64,000 nucleotides of DNA, from NCBI RefSeq assembly GCF_033597815.2, contig NZ_CP166245.1, positions 620,001 through 684,000 on the forward strand, read 5' to 3'. The first letter of the stretch is position 1; the number at the start of each line of letters is the position of its first letter. This DNA is from Staphylococcus sp. KG4-3. GTDB lineage: Bacteria; Bacillota; Bacilli; Staphylococcales; Staphylococcaceae. The translations under genes and the position numbers were made by a program. Positions 9,286 to 18,757 of the stretch are shown here, piece after piece. The notes under the pieces were generated by a model, which ran no database searches, had not been told where the DNA came from, and was given only the letters and a program-made list of their open reading frames with translations.

Positions 9286-10251
9286 ATGAAAAAATTAATT
9301 AAACAAAAGACGAATTTTTTGAATGATATGTTGGACGGGCTTTCAAAAACAAACAAACAAATAGAAATTATTTCAGACACAGTCGTAGTTAGAAAGAATA
9401 GAAAAGAACAAGGAGTTTCTTTAGTTTCTGGTGGTGGAAGTGGGCACGAACCAGCTCATGCGGGTTATGTTGCCAATGGTATGTTAGACGCTGCAGTTTG
9501 TGGAGAAGTATTTACTTCACCGACGCCAGATAAGATTCTTAGTGCCATAAAAGCTGTTGATAATGGCGATGGTGTATTGCTTATAGTAAAAAACTATGCC
9601 GGTGATGTTATGAACTTTGAGATGGCTCAGGAAATGGCAGAAATGGAAGGCATTCAAGTAGAAACTGTCGTTGTAAAAGATGATGTTGCAGTGGAAGATG
9701 AGGCCCAACGTCGAGGTGTAGCAGGTACAGTTATTGTTCATAAGTATGCAGGACATTTAGCGGAAAAAGGGCTGTCATTGTCAGAAATAAAAGAAAAAGT
9801 AGAAGGTTTATTACCTCAAATAAAAAGTATTGGTATGGCACTAACAGCACCTATGGTTCCCACTACTGGACAATATGGATTTGATATTGAAGAAGATGAA
9901 ATGGAAATTGGTGTAGGTATACACGGTGAAAAAGGATTGTCTAGAGAAAAAATTGAACCCGTAGATCAAATTGTAGAGCGATTAATTCAAGTTTTACTTA
10001 AAGAGGTTGAATCAGAGGAGCTTATCGTAATGGTCAATGGCATGGGGGCAACGCCTTTGTCAGAACTTAATATCGCTGCAAAATATGTCGATGAAAATTT
10101 AGAACAAAAGAGCAAATCGATTACTCATTGGTTAGTCGGAGATTACATGACTGCATTAGATATGCAAGGTCTATCATTAACATTTGTACCTTCTTCAGAA
10201 GAATTGTTAGAAGCGTTAACTGAAACAACAGAAAGTTTATATTTCCATTAA
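9286..10251 (+). CDS. dhaK: PTS-dependent dihydroxyacetone kinase, substrate-binding subunit DhaK
   Basis: DhaK (321 residues) binds dihydroxyacetone covalently through a hemiaminal with a histidine, here in the GVGIHGEKG motif near residue 215. The glycine-rich GGGSGHEPAH loop near residue 50 also lines the site. It hands substrate to DhaL, which carries the nucleotide. The ATG follows a good AGGAGG site. dhaL and dhaM follow directly, giving a complete three-protein phosphotransferase that feeds dihydroxyacetone phosphate into glycolysis. Confidence 0.93.
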   Translation: MKKLIKQKTNFLNDMLDGLSKTNKQIEIISDTVVVRKNRKEQGVSLVSGGGSGHEPAHAGYVANGMLDAAVCGEVFTSPTPDKILSAIKAVDNGDGVLLIVKNYAGDVMNFEMAQEMAEMEGIQVETVVVKDDVAVEDEAQRRGVAGTVIVHKYAGHLAEKGLSLSEIKEKVEGLLPQIKSIGMALTAPMVPTTGQYGFDIEEDEMEIGVGIHGEKGLSREKIEPVDQIVERLIQVLLKEVESEELIVMVNGMGATPLSELNIAAKYVDENLEQKSKSITHWLVGDYMTALDMQGLSLTFVPSSEELLEALTETTESLYFH

Positions 10252-10285
10252 AAATAAAGTGATTATTGAAAGGAGAGAAAGATAG

Positions 10286-10864
10286 ATGAATATCGCTGAA
10301 CTAAAAGAAAGATTATTAAAATTAGTAGATGTGTTTGAAGAAAAAGAAGAATTATTAACAGAATTAGATAGAGCAATCGGTGATGGCGACCATGGCGTGA
10401 ACATGGTTAGAGGTTTCAAAGCGTTACCAGATAATATTGATGATAGCTCTATGCAAAGTTTATTGAAATCTACAGGTATGACACTTATGTCTAATATTGG
10501 TGGTGCTTCTGGTCCATTATACGGTTTTAGTTTTGTAAAGATGTCACAAGTAGTATCAGATGAAATAGGAAGTTCGAATTTGAAAGAACTCTTAAAAACT
10601 TTTTCAGAGGCAATTGCTCAAAGAGGTAAAGTAACGTTGAATGAAAAAACTATGTATGATGTAATTGAGCGTGCAAACCAAGCTTCACAAAATGATGAAA
10701 TATTAACAATTGATGTATTACAATCCTACGCAGATTTAACAAAAGATATCGAAGCAACTAAAGGTAGAGCGGCATATTTCAAAAAAGATTCCTTAGGACA
10801 TGTTGACCCTGGAGCTCAAAGTAGTGTTTATATATTGAACGCATTGATTGGAGATGACTCGTAA
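10286..10864 (+). CDS. dhaL: Dihydroxyacetone kinase ADP-binding subunit DhaL
   Basis: All-helical DhaL subunit of 192 residues. It contains the metal/ADP-binding AIGDGDHG motif near residue 30, the GGASGPLYG loop near residue 72 and the C-terminal HVDPGAQS motif. The tightly bound ADP is re-phosphorylated by DhaM and transfers phosphate to DhaK-bound dihydroxyacetone. AAGGAG lies upstream of the ATG. The stop overlaps the dhaM start (TAATG). Confidence 0.93.
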   Translation: MNIAELKERLLKLVDVFEEKEELLTELDRAIGDGDHGVNMVRGFKALPDNIDDSSMQSLLKSTGMTLMSNIGGASGPLYGFSFVKMSQVVSDEIGSSNLKELLKTFSEAIAQRGKVTLNEKTMYDVIERANQASQNDEILTIDVLQSYADLTKDIEATKGRAAYFKKDSLGHVDPGAQSSVYILNALIGDDS

Positions 10865-11226
10865 TGACAAATATAGTAGTAATTAGTCATAGTAAAGAAA
10901 TTGCAGAAGGTACAAAAGCACTATTAAATCAAATGGCCGGTGATGTTAACGTCATTGTACAAGGTGGTGTTGATGGTAAAATTGGTACATCGTATGATCA
11001 TATTCAAGCATTAATAAATGAATTAACAGATGATGCATTGTGTTTTTATGATATAGGTTCTGCTGAAATGAACTTAGATTTAGCGATTGAAATGTATGAA
11101 GGTAATCAGCGTATTGAAAAAGTAGAAGCGCCAATTGTTGAAGGTAGTTTTACTGCAGCTGTGCAATTATCAGTTGGTAAATCCATAGAGGAAACTTTAG
11201 GAGAATTAAATAAAACGTTTGGCTAA
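10864..11226 (+). CDS. dhaM: PTS phosphocarrier subunit DhaM (EIIA-like)
   Basis: Single EIIA-mannose-like domain of 120 residues. The phospho-accepting histidine is His9 in VVISHSKEIAEG. It relays phosphate from HPr to the ADP on DhaL. It is the short Gram-positive form, without the extra HPr and EI-like domains of the E. coli protein. It is translationally coupled to dhaL by a one-base stop/start overlap, with a terminator at 11267-11305. Confidence 0.92.
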   Translation: MTNIVVISHSKEIAEGTKALLNQMAGDVNVIVQGGVDGKIGTSYDHIQALINELTDDALCFYDIGSAEMNLDLAIEMYEGNQRIEKVEAPIVEGSFTAAVQLSVGKSIEETLGELNKTFG

Positions 11227-11266
11227 ATAATGTTATTTGTTTTACTATGTTAAATATAAATTAAAA

Positions 11267-11305
11267 TGAAGTTCTCAACTAATATAACAAAAAACTTCTT
11301 TTTTA
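11267..11305 (+). terminator. Terminator of dhaKLM
   Basis: TGAAGTT pairs with AACTTC across a 19-base loop, followed by a T-run. Confidence 0.65.
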
Positions 11306-11381
11306 TAGGAATATTTAATTGAATTGTGGTAAAATGAAAATTAATTGTAATAGAAATCTGGATATCTAGGAGGACATTGCC

Positions 11382-11882
11382 ATGAAAGATTTAATATTAA
11401 AACATGTCTTAAACGGCGAATTTGAGTCAGTCAAACGTTTAATGTCCCAAACAGATTTTATGGAATTTGAAGAAGTATACATTTCAAGCGCACATGAAGC
11501 TGAAAACATTATGTTTTATACATGTATTTTAGATATGATGAAAGTAGAAGAAACTGCAGAAATGCATGATTTAGCTTTTCTATTATTAGTCTATCCATTA
11601 AGTGAACTTCAGGGTGCTTTAGATTCTGCGTATTACCATGCAGAGTCATCCATAAAACTTACTGAGGGCAAAGAAGTAAAAAGTTTGTTACAAATGTTAT
11701 TATTACATGCAGTTCCTGAACCAGTCATTTCTGATAAAAAGGCATTTGAAATTTCTAGACAAATACTTAAATTGGACCCAACTAACAGTGTTGCGCGTAA
11801 TGTACTGAAAGAAACAGCCAAACGTATGGATAACGTAGTTGTTGATTTTAATGAACTTAATCGTTTTAAAAATGCACACTAA
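11382..11882 (+). CDS. Conserved staphylococcal helical protein of unknown function
   Basis: A 166-residue, predicted all-helical, acidic cytoplasmic protein with no signal peptide or membrane segment. The C-terminal part (KKAFEISRQILKLDPTNSVA) resembles a TPR-like helical hairpin. The ATG follows a strong AGGAGG site. It stands alone between terminators at 11267-11305 and 11954-12009. I do not recognise a function; a scaffold role is only a guess from the TPR-like stretch. Confidence 0.72.
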   Translation: MKDLILKHVLNGEFESVKRLMSQTDFMEFEEVYISSAHEAENIMFYTCILDMMKVEETAEMHDLAFLLLVYPLSELQGALDSAYYHAESSIKLTEGKEVKSLLQMLLLHAVPEPVISDKKAFEISRQILKLDPTNSVARNVLKETAKRMDNVVVDFNELNRFKNAH

Positions 11883-11953
11883 TAACAAAATTATCATAGT
11901 TGAGTAATCATATTATTAGAACTTGACAAAATAACACATTAAAGTGATTTATT

Positions 11954-12009
11954 AAAGAATCGAAATATACATGTTAAAAGGTGTATTTATTTTGATTCTT
12001 TTTCTTTTA
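11954..12009 (+). terminator. Probable terminator
   Basis: AAAGAATC (11954-11961) pairs with GATTCTTT, with an inner AAATATAC/GTGTATTT stem, followed by a T-rich tract. The remaining part of the 11883-12275 gap shows nothing further that I can identify. Confidence 0.6.
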
Positions 12010-12275
12010 TTTTTTGCAATTTTACACACTGTTGAAGCCTAGCTTTAGTAATGTATAAAATTGCAAAAATTAAATTAAGATAACCATAAAAATGCAATGG
12101 CTACATTAAGGTTTGTTATATTTAAAGAATATAATGAATGATTAAAAACGATATTCAACTTATTTGTTATTGTTGAGAGCAATTATAAGTGTAAAATTTT
12201 ATATTGTGTAGTTGCAAAAAATAATCAGTAAGTTATAATAATGCAATGTGTTAACTATGAGGAGGTTAAAATAAC

Positions 12276-13343
12276 ATGGGGTTGAATAAAGAAGCTATAA
12301 AAATTGGTTTCGCTTATGTCGGTATCGTTGTAGGTGCTGGCTTTTCAACAGGACAGGAGGTTATGCAATTTTTCTCACCATATGGCCTATGGTCATATAT
12401 TGGGGTTATACTTTCTGGTTTAATATTAGGCTTTATAGGTCGACAAGTTGCAAAGATTGGTACTGCGTTTGATGCGCAAAACCATGAGTCAACATTAGAC
12501 TATTTGTTTGGCGATAAGTTCAGTAAGCTTGTAGATTATTTGCTTATCTTTTTCTTATTTGGCATTTCAGTCACAATGATTGCTGGAGCAGGATCGACAT
12601 TCCAAGAAAGCTTTAATGTGCCAACATGGTTAGGTGCATTGATTATGGTTATTGCAATTTATATTACATTATTGATGGATTTTAATAAAATTGTTAGAGC
12701 ATTAGGCATTGTTACACCATTTTTAATTATTTTGGTTGTAATCATTGCTGCGTATTATCTTTTTAATGGTAGTATTTCGATAGGTAAAGTAAATGAAACT
12801 GTACCAGAAGCTAGCTTATGGTTAGGTATATTGAAAGGAATTAATTATGGTGGACTTGCGTTCGCAGTAGGCTTTAGTACGATTGTTGCTATTGGCGGTG
12901 ATGCTTCTAGACGTAGAGTATCCGGAGCTGGGGCATTATTTGGAGGTATTGTTTATACAATATTATTAGCGTTGATTAACTTTGCGTTGCAGTCTGAGTT
13001 TCCAAAGATTAAGGATGCTGATATTCCTATGTTGACATTAGCAAATAACATAAGTCCTTGGATTGCACTTATACTATCAGTTATTATGTTAGCTGTTATG
13101 TATAATACAATTCTTGGTTTAATGTATTCATTTGCTGCGAGATTTACAGAACCATATAGTAAAAAATATCATATATTTATCGTAGTTATAATGGTTGTAG
13201 CTTACGGTTTGAGTTTCGTAGGTTTCGCAGGCTTGATTAATTTCTTATACCCGATAATGGGTATTGTAGGACTTGTTGTTGTAATCGGCGTACTAATTAA
13301 ATACTATAGCAGAAAACGTCAAAACAAAAAGTTCATAGCATAA
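12276..13343 (+). CDS. YkvI-family membrane transporter
   Basis: Integral membrane protein of 355 residues and about ten helices. The opening segment IGFAYVGIVVGAGFSTGQEVMQFF, with its unwound glycine-rich helix, is characteristic of YkvI-like proteins of the APC superfamily. A conserved FSTIVAIGGDASRR follows in the middle. Substrate is not established for this family. A strong GAGGAGG site precedes the ATG. The gene is monocistronic with a clear terminator at 13372-13409. Confidence 0.78.
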   Translation: MGLNKEAIKIGFAYVGIVVGAGFSTGQEVMQFFSPYGLWSYIGVILSGLILGFIGRQVAKIGTAFDAQNHESTLDYLFGDKFSKLVDYLLIFFLFGISVTMIAGAGSTFQESFNVPTWLGALIMVIAIYITLLMDFNKIVRALGIVTPFLIILVVIIAAYYLFNGSISIGKVNETVPEASLWLGILKGINYGGLAFAVGFSTIVAIGGDASRRRVSGAGALFGGIVYTILLALINFALQSEFPKIKDADIPMLTLANNISPWIALILSVIMLAVMYNTILGLMYSFAARFTEPYSKKYHIFIVVIMVVAYGLSFVGFAGLINFLYPIMGIVGLVVVIGVLIKYYSRKRQNKKFIA

Positions 13344-13371
13344 AGTATTCATGGTATTAAAATAAGAAATA

Positions 13372-13409
13372 AAAACTCAGTTTGTACAAATTGTACAAGC
13401 TGAGTTTTT
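13372..13409 (+). terminator. Terminator of ykvI-like gene
   Basis: AACTCAG and TTGTACAA pair with TTGTACAA and CTGAGTT around a one-base centre; A-runs and T-runs on either side make it potentially bidirectional. Confidence 0.8.
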
Positions 13410-13487
13410 AATAATTTCGATAATTTATAAACACTACTGTGCAATAGTTAATTATGGTACAATGCATTTCGAAAGGGAAGGTAATGC

Positions 13488-14519
13488 ATGAAGAAAAAAC
13501 ACAAATGGACGATAATTACTTTAAGTATTGTTATTGTAGTAGCAATCTTGACTGCTCTGTTATTAAAACAACAGTATGACCGTCAACATTCACAAGAAAT
13601 TAAAGAAAAAGTACAGATTAATAATAAAAATGTAAATGCATTTACAAATATAACTTATGGTACTGGTATGCCTAATAGTAGACTAGATATATTAACACCA
13701 ACTGAATTAGATTCGGATAATAAGTTGCCCGTAATTTTTTGGATGCATGGTGGTGGCTTTATAGCGGGAGATAAACAATATAAGAATCCACTATTATCCA
13801 AAATCGCTGAGCAAGGCTATATTGTTGTAAATATTAATTATGCACTTGCACCAGATAATAAATATCCAACGCAGCTACACCAAATTGATCAAGCTGTAAA
13901 ATTTATAAAACGTAATAAGCATGAATTACCAATGGATTTTGATCAAGTTATTTTCGGAGGGGACTCTGCTGGTGCACAGCTATCTAGCCAATACACGGCA
14001 ATTCAAACAAATAAATCATTAAGAGAAGATATGTCATTCGAACAACAATTTGAGGCAAATCAATTGAAGGCAGCAATATTTTTCGGTGGTTTTTATGACA
14101 TGAAAACAGTAAAAGCTACTGAGTTTCCAAGGATACAACTTTTTATGGAAAGTTATACAGGAAAACGAGATTGGGAACAGCAGTTTAAATATATTAGTGA
14201 GATGTCTACGATAAATCAGGTTACCAAAGATTACCCGCCAACGTTTTTATCTGTAGGTGACGCAGATCCATTTTATAGTCAGAATATATCATTTTATAAA
14301 AAGCTGAAATCGATGGATATTCCGGTGGATAAATTATTTTATGATGGCTCCCATAATTTGAGACACCAATACCAATTCCATATGGATTTACCAGAATCAC
14401 AACAAAATATGAAAGATGTTCTAAGGTTTTTAAGTAGAAATACAAGTTCATCAGGTGTTGAAACAAATGTTAGTGAAGAAACAACGAATCCTAATGGAGT
14501 CGAATTAAACCCTTATTAA
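13488..14519 (+). CDS. Membrane-anchored or secreted alpha/beta-hydrolase (esterase, HSL family)
   Basis: Protein of 343 residues. The N-terminal KKKHK followed by one hydrophobic helix (residues 7-27) suggests a membrane anchor or uncleaved signal. The esterase core has the oxyanion motif HGGGF near residue 87, the nucleophile elbow GGDSAG near residue 158, an Asp in GDADPF near 259 and a His in DGSHNLRH near 285, completing a Ser-Asp-His triad of the hormone-sensitive-lipase family. The C-terminal tail is Ser/Thr/Asn-rich and probably flexible. The natural substrate is unknown. Confidence 0.85.
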   Translation: MKKKHKWTIITLSIVIVVAILTALLLKQQYDRQHSQEIKEKVQINNKNVNAFTNITYGTGMPNSRLDILTPTELDSDNKLPVIFWMHGGGFIAGDKQYKNPLLSKIAEQGYIVVNINYALAPDNKYPTQLHQIDQAVKFIKRNKHELPMDFDQVIFGGDSAGAQLSSQYTAIQTNKSLREDMSFEQQFEANQLKAAIFFGGFYDMKTVKATEFPRIQLFMESYTGKRDWEQQFKYISEMSTINQVTKDYPPTFLSVGDADPFYSQNISFYKKLKSMDIPVDKLFYDGSHNLRHQYQFHMDLPESQQNMKDVLRFLSRNTSSSGVETNVSEETTNPNGVELNPY

Positions 14520-14660
14520 ATAATAAGAATATAATGAAGTGTTATTTTTATCTTATAATGTTAGTAATTTTAGATTGCGACAGTCTTAATATGAGGCTAG
14601 CTAAACGCATATAGTATAATCATTAATTTAATTTCAAAAATTGACTACATTCCAGTTATA

Positions 14661-14724
14661 AAAAAGGAGCGGGACAGAAATCATATTTTCAATAATGATT
14701 TTATTGTCCTGCTCCTTTTTAAAA
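14661..14724. terminator. Bidirectional terminator
   Basis: AGGAGCGGGACA pairs with TGTCCTGCTCCT (one wobble), with an inner AAATCAT/ATGATTT stem, A-run on the left and T-run on the right. It separates the convergent esterase and acetyltransferase genes. The rest of the 14520-14892 gap holds no gene that I can see. Confidence 0.85.
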
Positions 14725-14892
14725 TTGTAGTAAAAAGTTGAAAGAGGTCAACTATTAATGATTATAAAACAACATCGGTATTTTAAATTTCTATATCTAA
14801 ATGATTATATGACAACATTATTATTTGGCTCCTTGTTAATTTATAATTAAACTATAAGTGTGACATGTTTAAATATTATGCTTAGAGGTAGA

Positions 14893-15399
14893 TTAAAATA
14901 ATAACTTGGCCATTACATATTTGTTGTAATACCTACCGTCGATGTATAATTTATCACGAAGTTCTCCTTCTATTTGATAACCCGCAGTTTTAAATAATTC
15001 AACAGCTGTAGTATTTTCAGGTACTACTGTTGCTTCTATACGACGAATGTTATGATTTAAGCACCATGCATCTACAGAATTAATTAAAGATTGGCCGAGG
15101 CCTTTTTCTCTGTAGTGTCTAATGACGCCCATTGAAAAATGAGCTTCATGACGTGTGCGTTCAAAATTTTCTGTCGTTACGATTGCAAAGCCGACGAGTT
15201 CGCCGTTATTTTCAGCGATATAAATGGCATTGGAAGGCGATGTAATATAGTGCTCTAGGTTTGAAAGCGCATCGTTATTAGAAGGTGCGTATTCCCCTGG
15301 ATTGTAGATTAAATAATCAGATTCATCATAAATTGTCGTTAATAATTTAACAAATGGATCTACATCATTGATACCGATTTCACGTATTTGATGAACCAT
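14893..15399 (-). CDS. GNAT-family N-acetyltransferase
   Basis: A 168-residue GNAT protein. Typical elements are VGFAIVTTEN (beta-4), the acetyl-CoA pyrophosphate loop REKGLGQSLI in the R/Q-x-x-G-x-G/A position near residue 98, and the C-terminal ENTTAVELFKTAGYQIEGELRDKLYIDGRYYNKYVM pattern of RimJ/RimL-like enzymes (shown here only as motif class). AAGGAG precedes the ATG. It is divergent from graX. The acceptor substrate is unknown. Confidence 0.8.
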   Translation of the reverse strand: MVHQIREIGINDVDPFVKLLTTIYDESDYLIYNPGEYAPSNNDALSNLEHYITSPSNAIYIAENNGELVGFAIVTTENFERTRHEAHFSMGVIRHYREKGLGQSLINSVDAWCLNHNIRRIEATVVPENTTAVELFKTAGYQIEGELRDKLYIDGRYYNKYVMAKLLF

Positions 15400-15520
15400 G
15401 TATGTCCACTCCTTATTTCTATTTTGCTAATGCCTAGTTATAGTATAACTTAACATCATTAGCGTGATATTACTAGGACATATTTATGTTGAGATAAACT
15501 AATACAAAGGAAGTATGATT

Positions 15521-16438
15521 ATGAAACCTAACATTTTATTGGCAGGTGTCACAGGCTATATAGGTAAAAATTTAATCCAACATATAAAAAATGAGGCTAA
15601 TTTATATACATTATCAAAATATCCTAAAGAAGAAGACTTTAAAGAAGTGACATGGTTAAAGAAAGATATTTATAATTATATGGATGTGTTATCAGCGATG
15701 GAATGTATAGATATAGCCATCTATTATTTGGATCCCACTAAACACTCTGCAAAATTAACACAAGCCACAGCAAGAGATTTGAATTTAATCGCTGCAGATA
15801 ACTTTGGTCGGGCAGCTGCTAAAAATGGTATAAGTAAAATTATTTATATTAGTGGAAGTAGATTTGATTATGAAACCATCCAACGTTTGTCGTCATATGG
15901 TGTTTTTGTGGAAAAAACAGAAACAACTGTATCGCGTCCACATGTATCGGTGGAACTTCAATCTTCTAAATACGATGATGTTCGTAGTGCTCTAAGCATG
16001 CAGCTACCTATGAATTGGACACTAGAACAAATGGTTGAATATTATTTTAAATGGTTGAATGAAACTAAAGGCACATTACTACACACATACAAAGAAGATG
16101 AGGATTATATAATATACCTTAAAGATAAGACTAAGCCTATTCTTGTTTTTCATAAAATGCAAATAGAAGAAGACATCATTTCATTACATTTAGTGGGTGG
16201 TACATTAGTTAAACCTAATTTATTGAAACAAGGTAAGTTAGAATTTCGTAGACTCAAAAATACGCAAACTGTAGTAGTACATTTATATGATTATATACCT
16301 AAATTAGTTTGGCCGGTGTATTATTTAATTCAGTCTCCATTTCAAGGTTTGATGATGAGAGGTTTCGAGATAGATTGTCGAATTAAGCATTTTAACGGGA
16401 GAATTCAGTCTGGGGAAGACATAAAATATACTAAATAG
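15521..16438 (+). CDS. graX: GraX, Rossmann-fold accessory protein of the GraRS sensor system
   Basis: NAD(P)-binding-like protein of 305 residues with the N-terminal GVTGYIGKNL nucleotide loop and extended short-chain dehydrogenase architecture. In S. aureus GraX binds GraS and VraG and is needed for signalling of cationic antimicrobial peptides. ATG 15521 is preferred over 15515 because GGAAG then has 7-base spacing. It is followed 16 bases later by graR, forming graXRS. Confidence 0.88.
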   Translation: MKPNILLAGVTGYIGKNLIQHIKNEANLYTLSKYPKEEDFKEVTWLKKDIYNYMDVLSAMECIDIAIYYLDPTKHSAKLTQATARDLNLIAADNFGRAAAKNGISKIIYISGSRFDYETIQRLSSYGVFVEKTETTVSRPHVSVELQSSKYDDVRSALSMQLPMNWTLEQMVEYYFKWLNETKGTLLHTYKEDEDYIIYLKDKTKPILVFHKMQIEEDIISLHLVGGTLVKPNLLKQGKLEFRRLKNTQTVVVHLYDYIPKLVWPVYYLIQSPFQGLMMRGFEIDCRIKHFNGRIQSGEDIKYTK

Positions 16439-16454
16439 ATAAAGTGGTGATGAC

Positions 16455-17129
16455 GTGGATATTTTATTAGTAGAAGATGATATGACATTATTTAAAGAAT
16501 TAAGTGAAGAATTAGAGCAATGGGATTTTAAAATTTATGGTATTGATGATTTTAATGATGTATTAGCTAAATTTGAAGCAGTTAACCCTGCTATCGTTAT
16601 TATGGATGTGAAACTACCTAAATATGACGGTTTTTACTGGACTAGAAAGATTAGAGAAACATCTAATACACCAATATTATTCTTGTCGTCGCGAGACAAT
16701 CCAATGGATCATGTGATGAGTATGGAATTGGGGGCAGATGATTATGTTCAAAAGCCATTTAACACGAGTATATTAATTGCTAAACTACAAGCAATTTATA
16801 GAAGAGTATATCAATTTAGTTTGGAAGAAAAGAGAGTTCTGACTTGGCAAGATGCAACTTTAGATTTGTCTAAAGATAGTATTAATAAAAATGAAGCACA
16901 AATTTACTTATCCAAAACTGAAATGATTATTTTAGAAATGCTAGTTAAGAAGCAAGACCAAATTGTTACGAGAGATACATTGATTACTGCATTATGGGAT
17001 GATGAAGCATTCGTTAGTGACAATACATTAACGGTTAACGTGAATCGTTTAAGGAAGAAATTAGCTGATATTGGTATGAGTGACGCGATTGAAACGAAAA
17101 TAGGTAAGGGATATATGGCGCATGGATAA
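16455..17129 (+). CDS. graR: Response regulator GraR (ApsR), OmpR family
   Basis: Response regulator of 224 residues. The receiver domain carries the acidic pair EDD (7-9), phospho-acceptor Asp51 in IMDVKLP and Lys in QKPF; a winged-helix OmpR DNA-binding domain covers about residues 125-222. It activates dlt, mprF and, in S. aureus, vraFG in response to cationic peptides. GTG start with GGTGATG upstream. It overlaps graS by 8 bases. The match to S. aureus GraR in length and key residues is strong. Confidence 0.93.
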   Translation: MDILLVEDDMTLFKELSEELEQWDFKIYGIDDFNDVLAKFEAVNPAIVIMDVKLPKYDGFYWTRKIRETSNTPILFLSSRDNPMDHVMSMELGADDYVQKPFNTSILIAKLQAIYRRVYQFSLEEKRVLTWQDATLDLSKDSINKNEAQIYLSKTEMIILEMLVKKQDQIVTRDTLITALWDDEAFVSDNTLTVNVNRLRKKLADIGMSDAIETKIGKGYMAHG

Positions 17130-18150
17130 CTTTAAATGGGTTTATATCTTTTTAAGGTCACGGATATACTGGATATTATGGTTTATTTTCTTAAACTTTA
17201 TCACTCTGCTTATTGCTTATTTAGATTATGATATTAGTGTGGGGAGTACATATTATATTATTATTTTAAATCTAGGTATTTCAATATTGTTCTTGTCGTT
17301 CACATTTTTAAAGGAAATTAAATTTTTTAAGCATTTAGATGAAAATGTAGAACCTGAAGCATTAAAGCATAAATCATTGGCGGATACGCCGTTACAGCAA
17401 GAAATGGTTAATTATTTATACAATCAAATTACCGATCAAAAATCATTAGTTACGCGTCAGCAAAAGCAAATTCAATCTACTGAAGCATCATTAACAGATT
17501 TTGTACATGATATTAAAACACCTGTAACAGCAATGAAACTATTAATAGAAAAAGAACAAGACACTACTAGAAAAAATGCGCTTTTATATGAATGGACACG
17601 AATAAACGACATGTTAGATAGGCAGTTATTTTTAACTCGCTTAGAGTCACAAAATAAAGATATGTATTTTGAACATGTGGCACTAAAACGTCTTGTAATT
17701 GAAGAAATACAAATCACTCGATATATTAGCCAGTCTAAAGGTATTGACTATGATTTGAATTTTGAAGGTGATTATAAAGTATATACAGATGCTAAATGGT
17801 GTCGAATGATGATTAGACAAATTTTATCAAATGCAGTTAAATATAGTGAAGAAAGTACAATTCATGTTCATGCTTATGTCGATCAAGGGCATACAGTTCT
17901 TAGAATTACAGATGAAGGTAAAGGGATAAGTGCTAAAGATTTACCACGTATTTTTGAAAAAGGTTTTACTTCCACTAATGATCGTAATGAAACATCAGCT
18001 TCTGGGCTTGGTTTATACCTTGTCAATCATGTGAAAGAAAAGTTAAAAATCCATGTATCGGTTTCTTCAGAACCGAAAGTAGGGACAACTATGAATTTTA
18101 TTTTCCCTAAGCAAAATGAATTGATATCAAGATTATCTGAAAATATATAA
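17122..18150 (+). CDS. graS: Sensor histidine kinase GraS (ApsS), intramembrane-sensing type
   Basis: Intramembrane-sensing kinase of 342 residues with two membrane helices (about 14-34 and 44-63) and a nine-residue outer loop, DYDISVGST (35-43). His129 in FVHDIKTP is the phosphorylation site, followed by the ATPase N and G boxes ([23 protein letters not shown]). In S. aureus the loop has three Asp residues (35, 37, 41) required for peptide sensing; here position 41 is Gly. The transporter genes vraFG, which follow graS in S. aureus, are absent; a terminator at 18222-18260 closes the operon. Confidence 0.92.
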   Translation: MDNFKWVYIFLRSRIYWILWFIFLNFITLLIAYLDYDISVGSTYYIIILNLGISILFLSFTFLKEIKFFKHLDENVEPEALKHKSLADTPLQQEMVNYLYNQITDQKSLVTRQQKQIQSTEASLTDFVHDIKTPVTAMKLLIEKEQDTTRKNALLYEWTRINDMLDRQLFLTRLESQNKDMYFEHVALKRLVIEEIQITRYISQSKGIDYDLNFEGDYKVYTDAKWCRMMIRQILSNAVKYSEESTIHVHAYVDQGHTVLRITDEGKGISAKDLPRIFEKGFTSTNDRNETSASGLGLYLVNHVKEKLKIHVSVSSEPKVGTTMNFIFPKQNELISRLSENI

Positions 18151-18221
18151 ATTAATGAGTAATTGCAAAAATATAATAATAAACGTATAGGTATTATAAA
18201 TTATGTTAGCCAATACGTATT

Positions 18222-18260
18222 TAGAACCTGAGAAGATTGTTTGTTTCTTGGGTTCTTTTT
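18222..18260 (+). terminator. Terminator after graS
   Basis: AGAACC with AGAA pairs with TTCT and GGTTCT, followed by a T-run. It lies 72 bases after the graS stop, so graXRS ends here. Confidence 0.8.
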
Positions 18261-18757
18261 GTTCCTAACATTATATGGTGGATGTATATGTATTTAAAAT
18301 TATTTATAAAAATATTTGCAAATTAGTGAAAAAAGTTGTTGAATACAAATAATAAATATGCAATCATATTTAAGGTGAGTTTAATATGAAATAGTTATTA
18401 AAATTAATCCAATCTGATAGGTTACAATTTCTAAATATGCAACTATGATTTATAACAATAAAAGTAGTAAAATTTTGTTAATTTTACGAAAATGTAATAT
18501 TAAGAATTTGTAAATGCAATTGTAGGATTGTAAATTTTGTGCTATTTTCAAATAAGGATAAATCAACATTTATGAGATTTTTTAACCAATAGAAGCAAAT
18601 GCTCATTTACACAATTTTAACAATAGCGAAATGATTCAAAATGATGAGTGAATTGTAAATCTTGTAAATCTTAATTTATCTTAAATATAGGTATTTAAAT
18701 TTTTTAAATTTATTGAAGGTGATTGGGGACAATCGCTGTAAATGGAGGATTTTTTGG
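18261..18757. other. Pit operon upstream region; no vraFG remnant seen
   Basis: Very AT-rich non-coding stretch. A ribosome site and ATG at 18386 open a two-codon frame (Met-Lys-stop). TTGTAAATC occurs as a tandem repeat near 18655-18675. A PhoP-box-like repeat is listed separately. I find no recognisable piece of vraF or vraG. Confidence 0.6.
18606..18622 (+). promoter_or_regulatory. PhoP-box-like direct repeat upstream of the Pit operon
   Basis: TTTACA, five bases, then TTAACA. Both hexamers fit the Bacillus PhoP half-site TT(A/T/C)A(C/T)A with the correct 11-base period. It lies 136 bases before the operon's first start codon. PhoP control is inference. Confidence 0.45.

Noticed and set aside
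18151..18757. Degraded vraF or vraG sequence after graS
   Set aside because: No Walker A or signature coding remnant and no long conserved frame is visible; the sequence looks like ordinary AT-rich promoter DNA.
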